A DNA stretch of 64,000 bases from Diphasiastrum complanatum (lineage: Eukaryota; Streptophyta; Lycopodiopsida; Lycopodiales; Lycopodiaceae): NCBI GenBank assembly GCA_029204225.1, contig CM055106.1:16036969-16100968 (forward strand), in the 5' to 3' direction. Below the pieces are notes generated by a model that saw nothing but the letters and a program-made list of their open reading frames with translations, made no database searches and was not told the DNA's origin. Positions 1 through 12,900 of the stretch are shown one piece after another. Each line of letters starts with the position of its first letter. The first letter of the stretch is position 1. The translations under genes and the position numbers were made by a program.

Positions 1-36
1 GAAGAAGCTATTAAAAGGAATCCTGCCAATGTGAAG
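1..36 (+). CDS. TTC4: TTC4-like exon (partial at the window edge), TPR helix
   Basis: Twelve codons, [12 protein letters not shown], are open from base 1 and end at a GT donor (37, GTTTTC). The sequence matches the helix-B end of a TPR of the type 'AEEAIKxNPxNVKAYYR', and the next exon supplies the YYR. The exon ends in phase 0. Its 5' limit is outside the window. Confidence 0.75.
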
Positions 37-3000
37 GTTTTCTTATTCCTATGGTTTATTTATTTTTGGGTGGACATCCATTCCATCAGCGAGATTGTAG
101 ACATGATATTCAAATTCTTAAGACAACTCGTTAGATTTGAATAGAATAGTACCGTATGCTTGAGTTTTTGTTTTACTTTCAGTTGTGAATGTTAGTACAC
201 TGACTTAAACAGGTTGCTATATATGTTAATCGTTTGAAGAGCATGGTTTTTCTTAGATTAATTATAAGTTCGTGCTCATGGAAAATTTTCATCTAAGAAA
301 ATGTTTTTAGGACTTCAAATTGCTTCATTATAGGTGACTAATCGGTTTGCTTCCTATTGTAGGGTTATTATCGTGGAGGCAAAGCAGCTCTTTCTCTTGG
401 TATGCTTCTGGAAGCACTGAAGATATGTACAGATGGCCTTAATCAGGATCCTTCCAATCAAGAAATCCTGAAATTGAGAGTGCAAGCCGAAAATAATTGT
501 ATACAGTTGGCTGAGTGCAAGAAACACTTTCTAGAAGCACATTCTAAGGCCAAGGTGACCACGCTCACTGACTGGCAATTTTTGGTTTTATGTATCTGGA
601 CTCTGGTGGAATTTCACAGATGGCATGTTAGGACCATCATTGCATTGAGGATTGGTTTGGCTGAACTGCGATGCTTTAAGCCTGCTTGATGAATCTATTT
701 TGTTTGCATAGGTCATCCTGTTTACTTGAAATTGCATGAACCTGCAAATAGCTTAGTCATAGTTTGAAACAGGCTGTAGCATGTGGAATTCAGATTGAAG
801 CCACACCTTGGTCAGAGGTCTCAAAGGTAGCAACATAAAGAAGAACAGTTTAACTGAGATTTTGTGTGATAATATCTCATCAGTTTGTTGATTCATATCG
901 TTTCAATAGACATCTCTTTTTTTCATGAATATCACCAGATACAGCTATTTTCCATGAATATTCAAGAAGAACTAGATTTTGTGTTTCATCAACGATGATG
1001 TGTTCTTTCTTAAACAGGTTTCTCATGACAGTATATCTGGAACTTTCATGCACGGGATTATTGTAATACTTATCATGAAAAGAGGGATGCACCATGCAGT
1101 TGTCTAGTTGGACAAGACAACAGTAGAGTACATACTTATTCTAAGGTCATAATCATTGGGGATATGAAAAGTGATGAATTGCAAGACCTAGCTGTGGATT
1201 ATCTTAACTGCAATACTAGATTAGCCATGAAAGGAGGCGGGGGGGTTGGGTCGCAAGTCCTCTATACGGCAAGTGCCTCATTTACATAGGCATTACTCTT
1301 CAACACCCCCCCCCCCCCCCTTAGTGGCAATTTTATTTAAGCTAACAACTAACTCTCAAACTTGTCTTTCCTAAGTGGTGTAGTGACGATATCAGCAATC
1401 TGATTGTTGGTGTCACACTTTATCAGCTCAATCTCACCACTATGCAGTTTCTCTTGTATAAAGTGCTAGTCCACCTTTGTATGTTTTATCTGCGCATGGT
1501 AGATTGCAAGCTGAATGCAACTTTGGTTATCACAATGTAACAATGTAAGTCCTACTATCATCAAGTAGGCTTTGTAACCAAATATCTTCACAAGCGGTCC
1601 TTGTGGTTGCCCTATACTCAGCTTCCATAGATGATAAAGCAAAAGTGAAATGGCCCTTGAACCTAGGCTAAAGCAATAGCTCTTCTTAAATTTTTGATCA
1701 TCTTTATCACTTTCCCAAGTTGAATCTGAGTAACCCTCTAGCTGAAGATCACGATCATCAGTATATCCAATTCCATAGGCCATAGTCTCTCTAACGTAGA
1801 ATCCGCTTGGTTGTCCTCCAATGTGATTTAGTAGGTTTACTCATGAATTGACTTGCAATTTCAACCACATAAGCAATATTTGGCTTAGTGGTTATAAGGT
1901 AAATCAGGCTCCCCACCAATTGATGGTAGAATCTTTTATCTCAAACTAAGAACTCACAAGAAAGATTTTCCTTAACATAGGCAATAAGTTTCTTATTGCT
2001 TCTTGTAATGAGTAAGTCATGTACACAGAGCACAACAACAACAAAGTCTTCACCTTCCATGAAGACATACAAATTGTAGTCAGACTTACTCTTTTCAAAC
2101 CCTTGCTTTGCAAATTACTCATCAATTTTGCTATGCCAAGCGCTTGGTGCTTGTTTGAGTCCATACAAGGCTTTTCTAAGCCTGCAAACTAGATGCTCTT
2201 TGCGTGCCATCTCAAACTCTTGTGATTGCTCCTATAAACCTCTTCTTGAAGTTGCCCATTGAGAAAGGCACTCTTGACATCCATTTGATGGACATTCCAA
2301 TCAAAGAATCAGGCTAATGCCAATACAGTCCTGATAGATGCATGAAACTTGGTCTGTCTTATAGACCCACTTGCAACTTATTGGCTGCTTTCCTTCTGGC
2401 AATGTGGCGAGCTCCCATGTGTCTTCACAATGGAGTCATACTCCTCCTGCATGGCTTGTTGCCATACCTTTTCCTTCACAGCTTCATGAAAGAACTGTGG
2501 CTTGTCTGCTTCTAGAATTGTAGATAGAAGGACAAAGCTAGTCTTTGTCTCTGTCTCTCATGAGACCTCAGAGATCTTCTAGCACCTTGTTCAATGCTCT
2601 CTTCTTCTTCCAACCTATGTCTCTCTTTGATTGTTTCCCAATACCACCTAGGTAGCTTCTTCCTAGTGGTAGACGATATGGCTGGTGACCATATGTCCCA
2701 TGATATTGTCCTAGTCTTCCGCCTTTCTTCGATTTCGTCCTCTTGTGCTTGGCCAAATTGAGGTCTCGAATTAGGTCCCTGTTGTTACACTTGCTCTTGA
2801 GGCTCTAGACTCTAGACTAGGCTCCTCATCCGTGGAATCAATCAAGGGTAGGAACTTAGTAGTTCCATCTTTCTCTTGCTCTTGTATTTTGGGTGAATGG
2901 TCTTCGCCAAAGATGACGTCTCGAGTTAGCATCTTCTTGTTCTCGAGATCATACAACATATAGGCCTTCTCACCTTTGCTATACCCAAGGAAGATACACT

Positions 3001-6000
3001 TCACGGATTTTGAGACAAGGTTCTTCTGGAAGTCCTTAGGTATGTGTGCATATGATGTGCACCCAAATACTCGAAAGCTGTCCACTTTGGTCTTGTTGCC
3101 GCTATATGCTTCTTCAAGCGTGATTCCTTCAAGCACTTTGGTTGGTGGGCTTCATTTCATTAGAAAAACAACAGTTGCTACTGCTTTTGCCCAAAAGGAA
3201 TTCGGCAACCCTTTTGCCTTGAGCATGCTCCTCGCACACTCAACTATAGACCTATTTTTCTAACCAGCCACGCCATTCTGCTGTGGTGTACATGGAGCGA
3301 CAAATTGTCTCTTTATCCCACATGCATTGCAAAGGTCTTTGAACTCATTAGAAATGTGTTCACCACCTGCATCTGACCCGAGAGTCTATCTTCTTTTTTG
3401 TGTGATTTTCCACCAAAATTTTCCATTGTTTAAAGTATTTACTGCTTCAGATTTTTTTTTGAAGAAAATAGATTCACACCTATGAGAAGTCATTCACAAA
3501 GGTCATGTCCCCCCTTGCTGATCTAGGACCTCACAAATTTGAATGCACAAGCTCAAGAATGCCTTTGTTGCTTCTCTACTGCACAAGCCATGCATTTGAA
3601 AAATTCTAGGAAGATCTACTACCATATTGTGCTTGTTCAATACTTGTAAACTTTGATAGCTTAAACGACCATACCTCTCGTGCCAAAGCTTGTCATAATT
3701 AGAATCCTTTGCTAACAAGGCCTCTTGACTAGGAATGGCTGTGCAAATCTTGTAAAGACCCTCCTTGCATTTCCTTGGCTACCACCTTGAAGCTTTGATC
3801 TTTGTCTTTCACCAAACAGGTAGATTCATCAAACTCCACTAGAATGTTCTGTTTGGTAATTTGATGGTAGCTTCACTGGAACTGTGCCTGTGCTCCTCAC
3901 CTCATACATAGAGTTGTCTCCAAGGCAAACTTGTTGAGCATCACTTGTCTTCTCATAGATAGGTGTTGAACCAATGTCTATGAGGTGTCATGTGCTTCAA
4001 GGCTCCAAAATCAATGTACCTACTACCATCCACCAAACGTGAATTTTGATGATAGGGCTATTGTGAATAGATAAGTCCACCAAATTGCTCTTCTTCTACA
4101 ACTTTATCAACAAAGTGAGCTTACTGCTTCTTGCTCGTCTTTTGATCACTTTGTTTCTTTCGGCATTCAAAAGCGAAATGTCCATACTTGCCACAATAGT
4201 TGCAGTTGTCCTTCCTCTTGGGTGTAGATGAGGAATTGGTGCTTGTCTCCTCTCCAATTTACAACTTGGACATTTGCTCCTCTGAGTTTTGCTTTGAGTG
4301 CTTCCCCTTGCCTTTTCCTTTCGTCTAAAAGTTTTGCTTCTTCTTAGAAGCAAATGCATGTTTTGGATTATCTTCCCTTTCAGAAAGATTCTTTCCTCTC
4401 ATCTCTTCTTGTAAAAGAGGACCACATGACTCTCCAAATGTTGGGAGTCTCTCCCTAGCTGAAAGGTACATCACATAACTTGGATAGTTGAGTGATAAAC
4501 TATTCAAGATTATGGAAACATTACTCCTATCACTTATTCTCTCTCTCATTGAAGCAAGCTGGTCCGTAAGGTCCTTGACCTTTGTAATGTGATCATTAAT
4601 TGTTGCACTTGCCCCATCTTGAGATTATGTAGCCTGTTCTGGAAGTAAATAAGCCTGGTTGAATCCACTGTCTCATACATAGACCTAAGAATGCTCCAAG
4701 CTTCCATTGCATCCCTTGCATTGCAAGATGCGAGGAATAGTGTTGTCTTTGACAGAAAGATTAATCATGCTATGTGCCTTCTTTTGCTAATTTAGTCCTT
4801 CAAATCAGGTTTAGTTGTAGGTATAGGCTCTCTACCTGCAACAATTATTGTCCATCAAGATGTTAGCTATTTTGAACTGCCACACCCTGTAGTTAGTGCC
4901 ATCAATTTTGCTTGATTCACTTAACAGACTCTCTCCAAGACTACCCATGCTAAAATTTTTGCTCAAACAAAGCTTAACTTGAAAGGAGAGGAGAGGGTGT
5001 GAGTCCTTCAAGTCTTCTATGAGGCAAGCACCTCATTTACATGCCTGGAATGTATAGGTGGCAACCATATGATTGAGCTACTTGGCCAAGTGGGCCACTT
5101 GCACGAACTAAGGGACCCCATGTTTATGCAATTAACATGCCTCATGAGTAACGTACAACTTACAATAACATTAGTGCTTAGCTAAAGGGGTAAATTAGGC
5201 ATTACTCTTCAAAGGTTCCTAAAATTCTGCAAGCTTTTATGATCAAATCATTCTACTTCGAAAGGAGAAGAGATTGAGGAAAAACCTGAAGTTAAGAATT
5301 TATTGGTCTGAATTTTTGGGCTGATATTCAGCTAGTAGGATTCATCCTAGTTGATACCAATTTCTTCAGATAAAGCTTAACCTTTTCTATCCTATTGAGC
5401 TAACTTCCTGACAGTATGGTCAAATTTCGTGCACATTGATTTCACAATCTTGGAAGCACTCACTCCTTTAGCAACTGTAAAATTTTCTTGTTTCCTGAGC
5501 TTTCAAGTTTCAGATTGAGCTGGCTAGCACAGCTTGCTTATTGATTAGAACAGGATCTACATTGCATCAGAACATGATTTTTAGCCTTGTTTTTGTTTTT
5601 ACTGTGAAAAAGCTCAAAAAACCAAATCGTTTTGCATATATAGAATGAGTTTCATTCTGTACATACGTTATGATTCACAACCCTCAAAAACTAATGAAAT
5701 GGGTCTCTCTGGAAGAAAGTATGAATTTTGACAACTACAGTTTAAAGACGTCAAAGTAGATTGTAAGTCCTCCAGTACCAGAGGTGCAAACAGTATAACA
5801 AGCCATGAGAAAACATGTAGGAATATCCTTGAAATGGAACATGTGAAAGTCAGAAGACTTATTCGTTTATCTAAGAGTCTATGCTTGCTTATGCTTTTTT
5901 GAAAGGAAGAAATGTTATGAGGGAAATGATAACATCTAGATCAGTTTCAAATCCAATGAGAGATTATTTCAGATCTTGCTTGCAACCTAGGAAGAATGTG

Positions 6001-7764
6001 TCCTCTTTTTGACATTTGATAATGGAGCCATTTTCATATTAGAGTTTCTGATGTAGGCACTCTCATTTGCGTTAGCTAGCAGGAGCATAAAGGTTGGGAG
6101 GCACTTGTATGAAGAGCAGACAAGACTCCGAAAACCTTCCCTCGATTACGACAATATTTTCCATTGGCCAGTCCTTTTCCTCTATGGTGAAGCAATGGCA
6201 AGCGATTTCATTGAGGATTTTGCAGAATTTGACACGTTTGCAATGCATCTAGACATGATATCCTACTAGATATTATCAAATATTTTATTCAACACACATC
6301 TTTGAAAATTCATTTGTTAACATTCTTGAAATCATCTGGAAAAACTGGGTAGTGTGTAGGGGTAAGACCAAAATGTTGTAGTTTTTTGCTGAGACGTTAT
6401 GATTGCAAAAGCAGCAATGTTGGAATTAGCAGTAGCCTCAAATTATGATGTGTTTGACAGTAAATAGTGAGAGATCATCTTATTTAATATGATGCGTTCT
6501 TTAAACGTTTTACCTTAAATGACTGCACATGTTTGGCACTAGTGCCCCACCACTAGCATGGGATGAGCGACATGAGTATTCACGAGACAACATTGAGCTG
6601 TATTATCAGGTTGGTACAAGAAAAACTTTGGTTATTTGCTTGTTTGCTGTGTGAATATAACCGGTCATCTCTGCAAGGTTTGTCAGTAGGATGGTGCCAT
6701 ATTGAAGTGTATAGTTAGAATAATTGTCATCTTTGCTTCCAAAGGGTCATTGCTTTTTCCAGAACACTTTGCAGGCTGTTTGAAATTTGACTTTTGCTGC
6801 TAACAGGCTAACGCAGTGCCTGCTCTTTCAAGAAGGAAGGTCGAACAAATTTTAGTGGGTGATTCCACTGGCTATGGAATGCTGATTTCTGAAGAGGAGG
6901 ATGTAGATGCTGATGCTGCAGATGATGATGTGCATTTGGAGGGTGTCTTTGCTTCTGGTATGTCCTGCTATTTGTGGATGTTGCCGGTTTCGTGTTTGGT
7001 TTTCTGTGGTAATTTTATGACTCACAAGGTTTCCCTTATGCACATTATAAGACAAATGGGCATGCACACAGATAAGGCTAGATATTTGGAAGTGTAGCCA
7101 AAATTGTCCTTGGTGAACAGAATTAGAGCTCGCTTCAATTTATTTATGTGTGTTTGTGCTAAAAATCAGGCAGTTTTTACAATTTTGGAAACTACCCATT
7201 ATGACGACCATTAAATATCAAAAACCCCTCGAACAGCATGTAAGGGTTGATTTCCGTTAGAGTATACACCATCACTGCCCAATGCCAACCTCAAATGCTT
7301 AGGTTATCCAGATATGGGCCACCTATCATCAATGTGCCCTATTACTATAGTGTTACTTGCTATTCTCTTGACACCATCATTTGATCTATTTTTGAATGCT
7401 ACTCCATGTATTTGGCTAATGATTTGCAATGAAATATGTGTCGAACTTGACAAACTATAGGCACATCGCACACGATGTTCATTAGAATTTGGTTTTCTTG
7501 CATTTCTATGTAACAAATTGTTCATGATGGACTCCATAAACTAGCATGATACGTTCAGGTTGCAAATGCAGAACATGTTTGTGTTGTACCCAAGCAAGAT
7601 AGCTGGCTGCATGCTAGATCGGATGGCTTGATGTACCTTGTATAGATTCAAATTGCCAGTAGCTAAGGTCTCCATGAACCATGGTCAAACCGCTGTTCTA
7701 AATAAGTGAATCGTTCAAAGCTGGTTCAAACCGGTTCAAATAAAAAAATCGAAAAAGCCCAATT

Positions 7765-7819
<55 letters not shown>

Positions 7820-9906
7820 AAGAGAGAGAAAAAAAGCTTTATTAATGTCTTTTCCATGCCAAAAGGCATATAAGACTAGTAAAGTACATGTCAAGTATGT
7901 GGCAACCATGTGAGCGTATGAAACGTCTCCGAAATAGTAATAGAAATAGCAAATCTAAAGCTAGGAGGTATGACGCTATCATCTAGTCATGTCTTGCTGA
8001 TGCTGATGCTATAAAAGGATGTACTACGGCCTGCAGCATGAAGGGCCATTGGTGGTCTCTGACGTCGTCTGGGAGGATGAAGAGTCCTCGTGATAGGTCG
8101 AGTAGCTCGTGCTGAAACATGAGTATGTGACACTGTCTCCGATCTTTGTGGGCAAGTAAGTCATCATCATCATCATCATCATCGTCGTCATCAAATACTC
8201 GTCCTTTCCTCCTGGAGAAGAAAGAAGTGATCTGAGGCTGAGAAACATGACTCTGCTGAGCTGTCTGATACAAATCCTGTTGCAGTATAAACATCTCTCG
8301 TATCATGAGTGCAGCGCATCGGGAGTCCTTAGAAGCTATGAGTGATCGTAAGGTGACAGGTGTGTTATGGAAAAAACAGTGGTATCTCCCTCTGATCTCG
8401 TAATACACCGGGCACCTAAAGATAAAGTGCTCCTCTGACTCCACCTCATCTAAGGAGCATAACTGGCAAATCCACTCCTCTCGGGGTACCCTGGAATCTA
8501 CCAGTCTCAATAGCCAACTGATGTGATGATATGCGAGCTGTCCCAATGTAAATCTGAGGCAATGTGATAGTCTTGAGTCCAAATAGTGTGGTAAGACCGG
8601 GAACCCTCCTATGTCAAGCCCAATAATATGAGTCCAGTAATAGTCGGGTTTAACCCCAAGCTGTCGCCTCCAAGTACGGTCGAGATATGCCCAATATAAG
8701 ATGCGCCTGATGTACTGATGAGTACCCGAGGGGAGCTCTGTAATGGAGATACCAAATGACTCAAGGAGGAAGTGGGATGCTTGGGAGAACCACGATAGTC
8801 GATAGCCCTAGTCATAAAGGAAGTGTGAGGAAACAAGTGCTGTCTGTGTATATCTGCAAGAAGCATCTTGTGTGGAACCGAGGGCTTCGCCCGAATCATA
8901 CGAGCTAACATGGTGGTCTGCAATCGTGAAATGCTGGCCTAGTGTGATGAAGGGAGGCTGGTACACCATGTCTCTGTTACATACAAGGCTGTGGGGGTGA
9001 CAATAGTATCAAAAAGTCTACACTTACTGCGAGCATCTCGGATGAGCTTCTTGAAGCAAAACCGCTCAAGCTGAACAAGAGAGGAATGCCCCTTCCCAAG
9101 TCGGGTGGTGGCAGCCTGTCGCATGCTGAAGGTAGGACCAAAAAAGAGTATCTTCAAATAAGTATAAGAGGAAACTACCTCTAAGGCCTGTCCATCTACG
9201 ATGAGCTCCTGGCGCTGCATGAAGGCTCGAGAAGTGTTGAAGACAATGTTCACGCCCAATCCCCATCTGGTACAAAATCCTTGTAAACAATCCAGCTGCC
9301 TCTGCAAACCCTCTTTGGTCGGGGATATTAGTACTACATCATCCGCATAAAGGAGACTAGCAATCAGAATGGTGCCAAGTCTACAGCCACCCCCGTCACA
9401 CTGTGAGAGGACTCGCTCTAACTCATCAATGTACAATCCAAAGAGAACATCCCAGTTTCACCCCAATGGTGCTCCAAATGTGATCAGATAGGCCACTGCC
9501 ATGTCGGAAACACCCCAAGACCTTCTCATAAATAGCCATCACTACTAGAACAATATCTGTGGGGAAACCAAGGTCACGAAGTCTCTGAATGAGCAGGGAG
9601 CGTGGTACAGAATCGAAGGCTTTCCTGAAGTCCACAAAACAGCAGTAGACCCTCTCTTTCCTGTACTTGGCTTCCTCATCAAAGCTCGAAGTGTAAAAAT
9701 ATGGTTAGTGGTAGAATAATGAGATCGGAAACCTGCCTGCCTCAATGCATGTAATCTCCTAGCTTCCGCCTCTGAACTCACTACAGCAAGGTTGCATTGA
9801 ATTGCGGTTCGAACTGCGGTTCCATCGAATCGAACGGACTCGATTCGAACCGTTCGAATCGCGACTGTTGGCAGGTAAGCCCTTTTCCGCGCTCGAGTTT
9901 GTTTCG

Positions 9907-9986
<80 letters not shown>

Positions 9987-12900
9987 TTTTATTAATGTCC
10001 TTGAATACCCTAAGGTACATAGGACTAAGAAAAGGTACATGTCAAGTGTGCACATAGGAGCTTAAAGCTCAATCATCTATAAAACAATAACTGCAAATAC
10101 AATGCATAAAGACGGCTGGCCCAGTCAGGATCCAATAGCCTGGAATCGTATATCATGATGCCCATCAGCATGGAAGAAATGGTGGATGGTATGCTGTGAA
10201 GGTGTCATTAGATGTGCCTTGGACCTCTGTCGCCGGATAGGCTGTCGGTGTCGTCTCTGTTGCCGTGGCGCTCTGGGCTGTGGTCTATTAGCTGGCTGTC
10301 TCTTTGGCCGTCGACATGGTCTCTGATGCCGATGTACGAAGGAATCGGGAATCTCGGCCTCTCCATCTGAATCGCTGCCTATGGGTACCTCGGATCTCTG
10401 TCTCCGACGGGATATGCACTCATCAATGCTCAACTGTGTCAGGGAATGTGTATCATCTAGTCTCCTCCTCCTCAGGTCTGACATCTCTCGGATCATCAGT
10501 GCGACACATCTAGGGTCCTCATAAGATATCAAGGTAGAAAGTGTAACTGGGTGCTCTCTGAACAAGCAGTAGTACCGCCCCCGAATCTCATAGTAGGCTG
10601 GACATCTGAAGAGGAAATGTGACTCATCCTCAATCTCATGCATAACACACATGCTACAAAGCCGGTCCTCTCGTGGGGTGCCACTGTATCTGTCGGTCTC
10701 AATGGCCAGCTGATGTGAAGAAACCCGAAACTGACCCATCGCTATCCGCAGACTATGTGATATACTCCTCAGCAAGTAACTAGATACTATGGGGCAGCCA
10801 GCCGGATCAAGAGATAGAAAGTGGCAAACCCTCTCTCGTCCGTGAAAGCAAAACCACATCATCAGCATAAAGGAGAATAGCAATAATGAGGTCGCCCAAT
10901 GTACAACCCTCCCCTCCATCACTCCGTATAACATGCTCTAGCTCGTCAATGTAAAGACCAAAAAGTGTAGGAGAGAGTGGACATCCCTGTTTGACCCCAA
11001 TAGTACTGACCACCTCCGGTGAAATAACTCCTGATAGTCGGACCCTGCCAATAACTCGCCTGTACAATGCTACTACCGCCTGTATAGTATCCTCTTGAAA
11101 GCCCCGATCATGAAGTCTCTGTATCAATAGATGCCTAGGCACAGAAACAAAGGCCTTGCGGAAATCGACAAAGCAGCAGTATACACGCTCCCTCTTGGCC
11201 TTAGCCTCCTCAATGACAGCTAAAGGGGCATCTTTTAAGACGCCAGGTAACTCTAGCATATCTAGTGTAGATCTTTCCTTTGCTGGTAATTCTGTGTGTG
11301 AGCATTGTTGTTTTAATACGGCTGTTTTTGGTCCTCATGACCTCATTCGGATGAAGGGGGTTGTAGGTGGCCAAGCCGTAACTGTTTTATTTGACGATGG
11401 TTCCACATATAATTTTATTAACGCTAATTTGTTGCAGAAGCTAAAGGTGGAAACAAGGCAAAGTGACCACCGATACACAGTGAAGCTGGCAACTGGAGCA
11501 GAAAGCCAAGTTTGGGACCGGATAGTCCCACATCTACCAATAGAGATTCAAGCCTATAAGGATAAATTAGACTTTCATATTATGAATCTAGATAGGGTAG
11601 ATGTTATACTTGGTAAAGAGTGGTTCTATGAGAGGAACGAGTCTATGAAGAAAAACTATGTAACTCAGAGTTTGTCGTTCTTACATAACGGCTCACTCAT
11701 AGAATTGAATGGAAATGTTGATATTTCTACTCCGTATATGCTTTCTGCTTTTGAAACTGTTAAATGTATGGATACTGTGGATTGCAGTTCTTATTTATGT
11801 TGGTTAAAAGATTTGACTTACCATGAAGAACATAGTTTGCAATTTTACAATCTCCAAATGGAATTAATGTCTAACAACCTAAAACAAGAAAACTCACCGG
11901 AAGGTGAAATTTTTAGGAAACTTAGACAAGAATTTAACGATGTTTTTCCTAAGCAGCTTCCTGAGGGTCTTCCCCCGTCTAGGGGGTGTTGACCATGGTA
12001 TTAAATTGATTCCTGGTAGTTCTCCTATATCACTGTATTCACATAGGATGAGTACTACTGAAGAGCATGAGGTTTATAGGCAACTGCAAAATTACCTTAA
12101 GATGGGCCATGTTAGGCCTAGTAAAACTCCCTGGGGGGCACCTGTGCTCCTTGTTGATTAAAAAGACGGAGGCACTCGTCTTTGTGTGGACTTTAAAAAG
12201 TTGAATAAGTTAACGATTAAAAACCGTTATCCTTTGCCGCGAATGGATGAACTGGTTGATCGATTGCATGGTGCAAAGTACTTCACCAATATCGATTTGA
12301 GATCAGGGTATCATCAGATTTGCATAAAAACTGAGGATATTGAAAAAACCGGGTTTAGAACTAGGTACGGCCATTATGAGTTTCTGGATTTACCATTTGG
12401 CTTGACAAATGCTCCAGCGACTTTCCAGCAGATGATGAACGAGGCGGTGGTATGGGACGCCGTTTGGGATGGAGGTCGGATCCAGCTTGATACGGTCACA
12501 GGTCAGGGCACGGTGGGTGGACCCAGATTAGGTCCTATGGCGGGGTGGAACGTGAATCGTTCGGTCTCTTGTGGTTAACCGGCACCTGGAGGTTTGTAGT
12601 AAGTAGGATTGTAACAGAGATACCATTGTTTGTTTCGCGACACGCTTGCCATACGGCGATCACTCATATCCTATGAGGACTCCCGATGCGTTGCACTCAT
12701 GATACGAGAGATGTTTCTACTCACATTCCTCATTGATATGGCCTCCACACCCCCCGTGGTATGATGTTGAATGTCGCTCTCTTCATCACCTTGTCACCCA
12801 TGCCCGTACTCATGATCCTCATCTCCTCCGCTCCGCCAGATGCTCTTACCATCGCACACTCCGCCGGAAAAAACATGCCTATGACAACTCCGAAGGAACG

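Larger units (their letters stand above)
1228..5212 (-). mobile_element. Degenerate Ty1/copia element in a TTC4-like intron
   Basis: Read on the minus strand, the order is 5' LTR (5212-4980), gag start (ATG at 4948, [12 protein letters not shown]), CCHC knuckle [14 protein letters not shown] near 4190, pre-integrase (3718-3503), integrase tail ([16 protein letters not shown], 3136-2771), RT remnants (2480-1946), RNase H ([10 protein letters not shown], 1783-1466) and a 3' LTR (1305-1228). Gag, RT and RNase H are broken by frameshifts and stops. A run of C at 1306-1320 (G in the element sense) lies where the polypurine tract should be, just before the 3' LTR. The element is dead, and its insertion enlarged the host intron. 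Confidence 0.85.

Noticed and set aside
1306-1320. Poly-C run as assembly artefact or G-quadruplex
   Set aside because: Position and strand fit an expanded polypurine tract before the copia LTR; a quadruplex claim would need more than one G run.
9797-10057. Open frames encoding long Arg-Glu or Ser-Leu runs
   Set aside because: They are translations of (GA)n/(CT)n microsatellites; the same applies near 17,050, 19,180-19,514, 47,004-47,192 and 61,019-61,305.
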